DNA of 15,200 nt from Solobacterium sp. (GTDB lineage: Bacteria > Bacillota_I > Bacilli_A > Erysipelotrichales > Erysipelotrichaceae), in assembly GCA_017543025.1 (NCBI GenBank), contig JAFYGX010000101.1, forward strand, positions 1 through 15,200, given 5' to 3'. Position numbers and translations under genes: made by a program. The notes under the pieces were generated by a model. That model ran no database searches. It saw nothing but the letters and a program-made list of their open reading frames with translations, and was not told where the DNA came from. Below are positions 5,511 to 12,295 of this stretch, in pieces; the first letter of the stretch is position 1, and each line of letters opens with the position of its first letter.

Positions 5511-6622
5511 TCGCTGTCAGCCTGAATGTTAAACCTGCAATCCGGGTAGGCCGTTTCGACCTCCTGACATATTGTACGATACAACGTGGTTCTGTCCACG
5601 GAATAGTCGAGAACAACATCAAACGAAATCTGACGTACATTGTCGATTTCCTTTACATAGAAGCCATGCATCTGAAGAACACCCTCGTGGGACATGACGA
5701 TGCGGGTGATGTCTTCCCGCAGGCGGATGGCTTCATCATCGGAAGTGTTGATGGAGTAAATGGAAATTCCGCCCATGATGACATGGTGTCTGTGATAGAC
5801 ATCATCTGCGATCTGACGCTCGAGTTCGTCGAGCTTCGGAACGGTAAGGGTATCCGGTACTTCGATATGTACGCTTCCGACCATGGTATTCGGACCATAG
5901 CTGTGCAGGATGAGATCATAAGCGCCTTCTACTTCCGGCCGATCACAGACGGTCTGCTTTACAGCTTTGGAAAGCTCGCTGTCCGGCCTTCTGCCGAGAA
6001 TATCATCGAGTGTGTCCCGGATCAATTCGATGCCCGATTTGATGATCATAACCGCAATCCCCGCACTGATCCAGGCTTCCAGACGGATGCCTGTAAACAG
6101 GTACAGTACAGCACATGCGATGACGGAAGAAGATATGACAGCGTCATTCAGTGCATCGGCTCCGCTTGCGACAAGAGAACCGGAACCGGTCTGTTCACCG
6201 ACCCGTTTCATATAGCGGCCAAGCAGTATCTTTGCAAGTACGCCGGCACAAAGCAGAACAAGGCTTACAGCGGAATAGGAAGGCACCTCAGGATGCAGGA
6301 TCTTCCGGATGGATTCCGTAAAGGAGGTAAGGCCTGCGTACAGTACAATAGCGGAGATGATCAGGGCGCTGAGAAACTCCATCCGCCCGTAGCCGAACGG
6401 ATGTTCTTTATCCGGCTGTTTTCCGGCAAGCTTTGTGCCGATCAGCGTGATGAGAGAAGAAAGTGCATCGGACAGATTGTTGACGGCGTCCATTGTAACG
6501 GCAATGGAATTGGATAAAATTCCGATGCCGGCTTTCATTGCGGCAAGAAGCACATTGACTCCGATGCCGGTAATGCTTGCACGGATAATCGCGGAAGCGC
6601 GTTTTTCTGTTGTACGGTTCAT
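5498..6622 (-). CDS. Cation diffusion facilitator (CDF) metal exporter, Mn-type metal site suspected
   Basis: A 374-residue inner-membrane metal/proton antiporter with about six membrane helices (residues 15-210) and a cytosolic C-terminal dimer domain (about 215-374). The family signature HPFGYGRMEFLSA is at 74-86. The transport site is not the zinc-type H/D-xxx-D pair. Helix 2 has N48-xxx-D52 (NNLSD) and helix 5 has D156-xxx-D160 (DALND), a quartet I associate with manganese exporters such as pneumococcal MntE. Mn, or possibly Fe, export is therefore an inference from residues, not a demonstrated specificity. The C-terminal domain is longer than in minimal CDFs (about 290-300 residues). The ATG overlaps the ohrR stop as ATGA, implying translational coupling and OhrR control. 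Confidence 0.92.
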   Translation of the reverse strand: MNRTTEKRASAIIRASITGIGVNVLLAAMKAGIGILSNSIAVTMDAVNNLSDALSSLITLIGTKLAGKQPDKEHPFGYGRMEFLSALIISAIVLYAGLTSFTESIRKILHPEVPSYSAVSLVLLCAGVLAKILLGRYMKRVGEQTGSGSLVASGADALNDAVISSSVIACAVLYLFTGIRLEAWISAGIAVMIIKSGIELIRDTLDDILGRRPDSELSKAVKQTVCDRPEVEGAYDLILHSYGPNTMVGSVHIEVPDTLTVPKLDELERQIADDVYHRHHVIMGGISIYSINTSDDEAIRLREDITRIVMSHEGVLQMHGFYVKEIDNVRQISFDVVLDYSVDRTTLYRTICQEVETAYPDCRFNIQADSDLSD

Positions 6623-7056
6623 GTTGTCTCTTTGTCCTCTAATTCCATTATTTTATACAGGATCCGGTATAATGTGCCGGCTTCTTCTTCCGACAGCTGA
6701 ATACAGCTGCCGATCTGTGAAGGAATCTCTGCCGCGTTCTGCTCCAGCGCTTTTCCTTTCTCCGTCAGATGAATCAGGACAACCCGTTCATCTTCCCGGC
6801 AGCGGGAGCGGGTAAGCAGTCCGTTCTGCTCCATTTTTTTGAGCAGGGGCGTTAAAGTTCCGCTGTCCAGATACAGTCTGTGACTCAGTTCGCTTACGGT
6901 CTGCCCGTCGTTCTCCCAAAGGGCAAGCAGGACGATATACTGTGTGTATGTAATGCCCAGAGGCTTAAATAACGGGGTGTATAACCCCGTTATTTTTCTG
7001 GCGCATACGTAGAGCGGGAAACACAGCTGATTTTCAAGTTTCAGCTGTCCATGCAT
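6619..7056 (-). CDS. ohrR: OhrR, MarR-family organic-peroxide-sensing repressor
   Basis: A 145-residue dimeric winged-helix repressor. The N-terminus KLENQLCFPLY contains the single reactive cysteine of this family (C12, corresponding to B. subtilis OhrR C15). The two tyrosines that hold it in the reduced form are also at the right spacing (Y26 and Y37, equivalent to Y29 and Y40). The recognition helix region LYLDSGTLTPLLKKMEQNGL and wing RSRCREDERVVLIHLTEKG closely follow the B. subtilis protein. Oxidation of C12 by organic hydroperoxide should release it from DNA. Its start overlaps the peroxidase stop (TGATG) and its stop overlaps the CDF start (ATGA), so it is the middle gene of one message. 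The operator at 7625-7639 implies autoregulation. Confidence 0.93.
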   Translation of the reverse strand: MHGQLKLENQLCFPLYVCARKITGLYTPLFKPLGITYTQYIVLLALWENDGQTVSELSHRLYLDSGTLTPLLKKMEQNGLLTRSRCREDERVVLIHLTEKGKALEQNAAEIPSQIGSCIQLSEEEAGTLYRILYKIMELEDKETT

Positions 7057-7601
7057 CAGAGAAGTCCCTCAACGAATTTCTTCAGGTCTTTCATGTCAGC
7101 GGTCGGTTCAAACCGGGCTACGACATTGCCTTCACGGTCAACGACAAACTTTGTGAAATTCCATTTGATGTTCGGATTGTTTTTGTAATCCTTGTCGATC
7201 TTTGCCAGCATTGCACTCATAGCCAGCGCCTTGACGCCTTTGCCGAAGCCGTTAAATGCCTGCTGTGATTTCAGATAGGTGTAGAGCGGAAGCTCATTTT
7301 CACCGTTGACATCAGACTTTTTGTACTGCGGGAACTGCGTGTTGTAATGAAGCTGGCAGAAATCATGGATTTCTTCATCGGTACCCGGTGTCTGACCGGC
7401 GAACTGATTGCACGGAACATCGATGATTTCGAGTCCCTTGTCATGGAATTCCTCATACATTTCTTCCAGCTCCTTATACTGCGGAGTAAAGCCGCAGCCG
7501 GTAGCGGTATTGACAATGACGAGAACCTTGCCCGCAAAATCATTCAGGCTGACGGTTTCTCCGGAAGGTGTCGGAAGTGTGAATTCATAGATCTTAGCCA
7601 T
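7056..7601 (-). CDS. Glutathione peroxidase-family thiol peroxidase (2-Cys, likely thioredoxin-dependent)
   Basis: 181 residues, the usual length for bacterial BsaA/GpxA-type enzymes, with no signal peptide. The catalytic tetrad is complete: C36 in NTATGCGFTPQY, Q70 in FAGQTPG, and W147-N148 in IKWNFTKF. Cys is used rather than selenocysteine. C82 (HDFCQLHY) sits where yeast Gpx3 has its resolving cysteine, so recycling by thioredoxin rather than glutathione is expected. It reduces organic and hydrogen peroxides in the cytosol. ATG 7601 is chosen over an upstream in-frame ATG at 7661 for two reasons: AAAGGAG lies eight bases before it, and the longer version would extend across the operator and -10. 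It is the first gene of the peroxide operon. Confidence 0.94.
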   Translation of the reverse strand: MAKIYEFTLPTPSGETVSLNDFAGKVLVIVNTATGCGFTPQYKELEEMYEEFHDKGLEIIDVPCNQFAGQTPGTDEEIHDFCQLHYNTQFPQYKKSDVNGENELPLYTYLKSQQAFNGFGKGVKALAMSAMLAKIDKDYKNNPNIKWNFTKFVVDREGNVVARFEPTADMKDLKKFVEGLL

Positions 7602-7624
7602 AAGTTTCTCTCCTTTATCTTTTC

Positions 7625-7639
7625 TACAATTAAATTGTA
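7625..7639. promoter_or_regulatory. OhrR operator (OhrR box)
   Basis: TACAATT-A-AATTGTA is a perfect 7-bp inverted repeat and matches the B. subtilis OhrR site as I know it. It overlaps the -10 hexamer of the peroxidase promoter, the right place for repression. It is continuous with a second 12-bp palindrome, ATTGTATACAAT (7634-7645), sharing a half-site. Confidence 0.9.
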
Positions 7640-7661
7640 TACAATATAAAAAAGAAGTCAA
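7634..7661 (-). promoter_or_regulatory. Promoter of the gpx-ohrR-CDF operon
   Basis: On the minus strand TTGACT (7661-7656) is followed after 16 bases by TACAAT (7639-7634). The predicted start lies about 25 bases before the peroxidase ATG, inside the OhrR box. It is a strong sigma-A-type promoter that would be shut off by OhrR. Confidence 0.8.
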
Positions 7662-7702
7662 CCCTTGCGGACAGAAAAATTCAGAGAATCTGCAGTCGGC
7701 GG

Positions 7703-7774
7703 GTTTCTGAAGGCGGAAGGTGAAGGGATGATTCCGGCAGACGGAAGGACAGCTGCTGAAAAGAGTTCAGAAAC
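7703..7774 (+). repeat. Inverted repeat in the leader region of the lipoprotein gene
   Basis: GTTTCTGAA (7703-7711) and TTCAGAAAC (7766-7774) are perfect complements enclosing 54 bases. The left arm can alternatively pair with TTCAGA at 7680-7685. Two exclusive hairpins are therefore possible upstream of a gene lacking a clear ribosome binding site. Confidence 0.4.
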
Positions 7775-7824
7775 GAAATGGTTCTTTTATGCGTCTGCAC
7801 AGATTTGACATTATAATTATGGAT

Positions 7825-8433
7825 ATGCGGAATACTGGAAAAAGAAAAAACTGCCTGCAGGCGGTGCTGCTCTGTGCAGTGATCCTGCTGGCGGGATGCG
7901 GAAAGAAAAAATTCAATCTGGTCCCTCTGACCGGAGAAACGAGCGATATGAGCGGATATCTTGCGCTGTATGATGAAGAGCCTGTTTACTATGATCTTGA
8001 TGTTGATGGAATGCTGAAAGCGATGAAGCAGAAAAAGTCGTTTGTCGTATATTTCGGGTATCCGGAATGTGAGTGGTGCATGGAGGTCGTACCGATTCTG
8101 AACCAGGCGGCGAAGGAAAACGAGATGCAGGTGGGCTATATTAATACCCGCAGTAATCCGGAGTGGACCAAGAACACACAGATCGACGGATATGATGATC
8201 TGATTCAGGTGATTGGGGAATACCTGGAATATGATGCGGACGGTGTCCGGCATCTTTATGTGCCGACGGTATTCTTTATCCGGGAAGGCAAGGTAATCGG
8301 CTATCATGAGGGTACGCTGGAAGGCCATAATGCACGTAACCGCGGCCTGGACATGGATGAGCAGGAAACGCTGCGCAATATCTACCGTGATCTGTTTCAG
8401 CAGCTGAAGGACCCGGAATACACAGCGAAATAA
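7825..8433 (+). CDS. Thioredoxin-fold lipoprotein with CEWC active site
   Basis: The N-terminus MRNTGKRKN, a hydrophobic stretch and the lipobox LLAGC (C25) mark a lipoprotein exported and anchored on the outer face of the membrane. The mature part has a thioredoxin-like core: FVVYFGYPECEWCMEVVP with redox pair C82-EW-C85, a following helix, and the cis-proline motif YVPTVFFIREGKVIGYHEG. It probably reduces, oxidises or transfers disulfides of extracytoplasmic proteins; the partner is unknown. An in-frame ATG at 7789 gives a 214-residue version with an unusually long n-region. No candidate start (7789, 7819, 7825) has a Shine-Dalgarno sequence, so 7825 is chosen on signal-peptide shape. A TATAAT at 7812-7817 would place a transcript start almost on this ATG. 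The gene is divergent from the peroxidase operon. Confidence 0.82.
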   Translation: MRNTGKRKNCLQAVLLCAVILLAGCGKKKFNLVPLTGETSDMSGYLALYDEEPVYYDLDVDGMLKAMKQKKSFVVYFGYPECEWCMEVVPILNQAAKENEMQVGYINTRSNPEWTKNTQIDGYDDLIQVIGEYLEYDADGVRHLYVPTVFFIREGKVIGYHEGTLEGHNARNRGLDMDEQETLRNIYRDLFQQLKDPEYTAK

Positions 8434-8442
8434 GGAAAGAAG

Positions 8443-8472
8443 AACAGGAACTGTCCATACGGTTCCTGTTTT
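8443..8472 (+). terminator. Intrinsic terminator after the lipoprotein gene
   Basis: A 9-bp stem AACAGGAAC/GTTCCTGTT (8443-8451/8462-8470) has a 10-nt loop and four Ts in all at its end. The short T-run may let some transcription continue into the esterase gene. Confidence 0.6.
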
Positions 8473-8501
8473 ACGGATTAGAGGAACAGGGGGAAGGAAG
8501 A

Positions 8502-9131
8502 ATGAGCGATCGTGTCTGGAGTACGAGATGTACGCTGCGGGATAAGGGAGGCGATCTTGTGATTGTACTGGGCAAGGAGCCCTCCGATACATTTCTCTCT
8601 GATGAACCGGTCAGCGTGCTGTTTGTTCCGGTCAGTGAAGCGGAATGGAATGCGGCGCTGAGTCCATGGCGGGCAGATGCCCTGTTCCGGCGTGCCCCGG
8701 CGTTTGAGGGTCTGGCAGATGAGTGGCTTGCGGCTGTTCTGCCGGAAATCCGGACGATCAGAAAAGCATACTCCGGACGCTGCTTTGTGGGCGGCTATTC
8801 GCTTGCCGGGCTCTGCGCACTGTACCTGTGTACTATGACGGAAGAGTTTGACGGCTGTCTCAGTGCATCCGGTTCGCTGTGGTATCCGGGCTTTGCGGAA
8901 TATCTGAAGGAACATCCGGTTCGCTGTGCGCATGTGTACCTTTCGATCGGCGATCGGGAAAAGGAATCGAAGAATAATGTGCTTGCACAGGCAGAGATAA
9001 AAACAGAAGAATGCCGGGCGCTGCTGTCCGGTTATACTGATGTAACCTTCGAGCGCAATCCCGGCAATCATTTTCAGATGGAAGAGGAACGCCTGGAAAA
9101 GGGCGTTCGCTGGCTGAGAAGCCGAAACTGA
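8502..9131 (+). CDS. Small alpha/beta-hydrolase, putative esterase
   Basis: 209 residues, cytosolic. The nucleophile elbow is GGYSLAGLCALY (S100 in G-x-S-x-x-G). The acid is probably D151 in YLSIGDRE and the base H190 in NPGNHF, in the order and spacing of a hydrolase triad. The pattern resembles the esterase D/ferric-enterobactin-esterase group, but the protein is short for that group (usually about 250-300 residues), with a reduced N-terminus and cap. The substrate is unknown. AGGGGGAAGGA lies just before the ATG. It follows the thioredoxin-like lipoprotein after a weak terminator. It ends base-to-base against addA, so that TGATCA at 9129-9134 holds the stop codons of both genes. Confidence 0.75.
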   Translation: MSDRVWSTRCTLRDKGGDLVIVLGKEPSDTFLSDEPVSVLFVPVSEAEWNAALSPWRADALFRRAPAFEGLADEWLAAVLPEIRTIRKAYSGRCFVGGYSLAGLCALYLCTMTEEFDGCLSASGSLWYPGFAEYLKEHPVRCAHVYLSIGDREKESKNNVLAQAEIKTEECRALLSGYTDVTFERNPGNHFQMEEERLEKGVRWLRSRN

Positions 9132-12100
9132 TCAGAGAATCTCAATCTCTGTATGGTTGTGGAAGCTGTAGAGATATGCATGGATCACAGCGTCCGGCTT
9201 CAGCAGATGCATTGCCCGCCGGTACATGTTCAGCTGCGGTGTGTATGCGTTCCGCAGAGCGGAAATGGAAAGTGCATCCGTTTTGAAGTCAATCAGAATC
9301 ACTTCATGTTCGCTGAATGCCGCAAAGTCGATCACACCCATGATTGCTTCAGAGGTGTCCGGATCTTCCGCGTAAAACGGAAGTTCTTTTCGGATCTCCA
9401 TGCCAAGAGCCTTCTGATAAAGGTGAGAATGACAGAACTCCAGAAGTGCTACCTGATCGGAACGATGAAGCGACGGAAGACTGAGATCTGCTTCGGTCCA
9501 GACCCGGTTCGGCAGATCTTTGATCATGCGGTGAATGAGAATACCGTGCTGTGTTCCTTTTCCGCTGCATTCCGGAGATAACGGCGGCAGGGTAAATGTT
9601 TCATGTTCACTTGGCCGCAGCAGGGAAAGAGGCGGGAGCGGGTCGTGATCATAATGAACGAGTGTATCCGCATAATGAGGCGTGAGCCGTTCGATTGCGT
9701 CCAGATCCTGCGGCGGTACCGTAATCACTTCATAAAGACCGGGTATTGAGCGTAATGCGGCTGTCATATAGCCGGTAATTCCCTTACGGCGGTCAAGCTC
9801 ATGCAGGGTGAGGTCCGGGCAGTATGCCTGGGCATTTTTTTCGAGATCGACGATGTACATCCGCTCTTCACTGCGTGTAAGCGCAACATAAAGCACCCGG
9901 ATGAATTCTTCGATGTCGGCAATATTCTGCCGGTATTCTGCAGCGATGCGGAGAATCGTCGGACGTCTGATGCGCCAGGGCATGTCATAGTGACAGAGGC
10001 CGAAGATCACATCGTTGTCGCAGATCAGCTCGGATTTGCTGTCCATAAGCATATTCATGCCGGTGCCCCAGAGAAATACGGTTTTATACTGAAGTCCTTT
10101 GGACTGATGAATCGTTGTAACGGTGATGACATCATCATCTTTACTCCGGGAGGATGCGTTCGAAGATTTTTCGTCTGTTCCACTCCGCATCATGGAAAGC
10201 AGATCTGCAAGGGTAAAGCGGCTTCCGGAAAGGGCACAGGTTTTTTCATAAAGGAAGTCGAAGTTTGCCTTGTCGGTCTCCGAAAGAGCTTCGTAATAGC
10301 CGTTATGCCGGGCAATTTCATCCAGAAGAAACGGAACGCCGTTATGTACGCTGTTGCGCAGTCCGTCAAACCACAGGGTGAGTTCCGGATGGGCTTCTTC
10401 CACCCCCTTGCGCACAGATCCGTAATTCAGTCTGAGCCGGGCAATCTCCTCATTCTCCATCTGTACAAGTTCTCCGCTGAGAACCGTAAGCAGCGAGAGC
10501 TCGTCGGCAGGGTTGTTGATATAGCTGCACACCGCAAGGATATAGCGGCAGAGATCGCTGTTGTAGAACCCTTCACGGGTATCGATGTCATATGGAATTC
10601 CGCATCGCTCAAAGATCCGGGCAAGCGTGATCTTGTCCGCATGGGAACGGACCAGTACTGCAAATTCATTCCATGCGGCCCCGTTTCTGTGAAGCTCAAT
10701 CATCCTGGAGGCGATCCAGCCTGCTTTGCGTTCTTTTCCGTCAAGGTCTTTGGCTGTCCGCTCTTCCTTTGGCGGCTCCTGCAGCAGGATCAGGCGGATA
10801 GGTTCCGCATTCGGGTCTTTCTGTCTGTCCGTTCCGGGCGATACGGTATCCTGCGCACCGTAATGGTCTTCCGTTCCGTCGATGTTCATCAGACGCTGAA
10901 ACAGGACGTTGGAAAACTCGATAACGGTATGAAGAGAACGGTAATTATGATCGAGCGTAATCGGAAAGACATCCGAATCGGCGGAGAGATTTCGCATCAG
11001 GGCAGGACGTGCGCCGCGGAAACGATAGATTGACTGCTTGACATCCCCGACCCGGAAGATTGTGCCGGGTGCCGCAAGGGTTTCAATAATGGAATTCTGC
11101 AGATAGGAGGTATCCTGAAATTCATCAACCATGACTTCTTTCAGCCGGGCACGGAACAGTTTTGCGACTTCCATGTCATTTCTTGTGAGAATCTCATATG
11201 CATAGAGCTCCATATCGGTAAAATCCATGCATGCGTTATCGCGCTTGGCCTTCTGAAAGTGTTCCATTGTCATCACAGCGAGTTCGCTGAGCGTTTCACA
11301 ATACGGGCGGATCTCGCGGATGTCGTTCAGGTAGACAGAAGAATCATACAGAATCTCCGTCAGGGAATCGCATGCTTTGTACATGGCGTCACGGGCTTTC
11401 TCATAAGCCGGTACGGCTTTGCAGGAAGGGGTTTTCTGATCAGCGCCGAACATGAGAAACATCTCGCGGAACAGATCGTAATTCCGGCTCTTCAGTGCTT
11501 CCTCGCAGCTGAGAAAGAGATTTCCGGCCGCAAAGACCTGTTCGGGATGCTTGAATTCCTGCGGATTGTCATTCACGGCGTCAGCCATCTGCTGCAGCCT
11601 GTCGCGGATTGCCTCATAATACAGATCCAGACGTCCGAAAAATGCATCTCTGACTTCAGCCGGAAGATCGCTGAGGGAGTGGATTTCGTCAAGGCTGCGG
11701 CCGGCGTTTTTCAGCCAGCTGATCGGGTCGCCGTACTGCTCCGCTTTTTTCTTCAGTTCCAGCACCATGTTCTTCAACCCGGAATAGTCTTCCGTCCGGG
11801 GGCAATACGCTTCCAAAATCGCAACCAGCTGTTCGTGATGCGTCTGGTTATATTCCCTCAATGACGAAATAAAGGCGGCTTCTAGCATCAGGTTTCCCGC
11901 ACTTTCTTCCAGAATGTTCCCTGCGGTAGCCGGGTCAAGTCCGATTACACTGAAATATTTCCGGATCAGATTGAGGCAGAAGCTGTCAATTGTAGTAATA
12001 TCCGCATCTGCCAGCAAAACCATCTGGCGGCGGATCCATTCCTGATCGGAACCTTCTGTTTCGGACAGCTCCTGCAGACGGGCGGCAATCCGGTTTTTCA

Positions 12101-12293
12101 TTTCACTTGCGGCTGCTTCGGTAAAGGTCACCGCAAGGATTTCATCCATACTGACGTGATCTTCGATGCATCGCTTGACAAGCCGTTCGACCAGCACGCG
12201 GGTCTTGCCGGCACCGGCAGACGCGCTGACAAGAATATCGGTTCCGGTTTTCTGTACGGCCAGTGCCTGCCGTTCATCCATTTTCATCGGCAT
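9132..12293 (-). CDS. addA: ATP-dependent helicase/nuclease subunit A (AddA/RexA)
   Basis: 1053 residues, somewhat shorter than B. subtilis AddA (about 1230). The UvrD-type helicase motifs appear in order: Q-motif MDERQALAV, Walker A SASAGAGKT (K30), Walker B DEFQD (390-394), VGDVKQSIYRFRGA, LDHNYRS, TIHQSKGLQY and VLYVALTRSEER. The C-terminal RecB-like nuclease is intact with GVID (D989), DFKTD (D1002, K1004) and PQLNMYRRA (Q1020). With AddB it resects double-strand breaks to Chi-like sites, leaving 3' overhangs for RecA. The first ATG (12293) is two bases after the addB stop and is served by AAGGAG at the end of addB, so the two are translationally linked. No terminator lies between addA and the convergent esterase. 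Confidence 0.96.
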   Translation of the reverse strand: MPMKMDERQALAVQKTGTDILVSASAGAGKTRVLVERLVKRCIEDHVSMDEILAVTFTEAAASEMKNRIAARLQELSETEGSDQEWIRRQMVLLADADITTIDSFCLNLIRKYFSVIGLDPATAGNILEESAGNLMLEAAFISSLREYNQTHHEQLVAILEAYCPRTEDYSGLKNMVLELKKKAEQYGDPISWLKNAGRSLDEIHSLSDLPAEVRDAFFGRLDLYYEAIRDRLQQMADAVNDNPQEFKHPEQVFAAGNLFLSCEEALKSRNYDLFREMFLMFGADQKTPSCKAVPAYEKARDAMYKACDSLTEILYDSSVYLNDIREIRPYCETLSELAVMTMEHFQKAKRDNACMDFTDMELYAYEILTRNDMEVAKLFRARLKEVMVDEFQDTSYLQNSIIETLAAPGTIFRVGDVKQSIYRFRGARPALMRNLSADSDVFPITLDHNYRSLHTVIEFSNVLFQRLMNIDGTEDHYGAQDTVSPGTDRQKDPNAEPIRLILLQEPPKEERTAKDLDGKERKAGWIASRMIELHRNGAAWNEFAVLVRSHADKITLARIFERCGIPYDIDTREGFYNSDLCRYILAVCSYINNPADELSLLTVLSGELVQMENEEIARLRLNYGSVRKGVEEAHPELTLWFDGLRNSVHNGVPFLLDEIARHNGYYEALSETDKANFDFLYEKTCALSGSRFTLADLLSMMRSGTDEKSSNASSRSKDDDVITVTTIHQSKGLQYKTVFLWGTGMNMLMDSKSELICDNDVIFGLCHYDMPWRIRRPTILRIAAEYRQNIADIEEFIRVLYVALTRSEERMYIVDLEKNAQAYCPDLTLHELDRRKGITGYMTAALRSIPGLYEVITVPPQDLDAIERLTPHYADTLVHYDHDPLPPLSLLRPSEHETFTLPPLSPECSGKGTQHGILIHRMIKDLPNRVWTEADLSLPSLHRSDQVALLEFCHSHLYQKALGMEIRKELPFYAEDPDTSEAIMGVIDFAAFSEHEVILIDFKTDALSISALRNAYTPQLNMYRRAMHLLKPDAVIHAYLYSFHNHTEIEIL

Positions 12294-12295
12294 AA

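Noticed and set aside
5666..6517. 283-codon plus-strand open frame
   Set aside because: Antisense to the CDF transporter, lacks a ribosome binding site and has no membrane or domain pattern.
9801..11033. 410-codon plus-strand open frame
   Set aside because: Antisense to conserved AddA helicase motifs, with no recognisable domain of its own.
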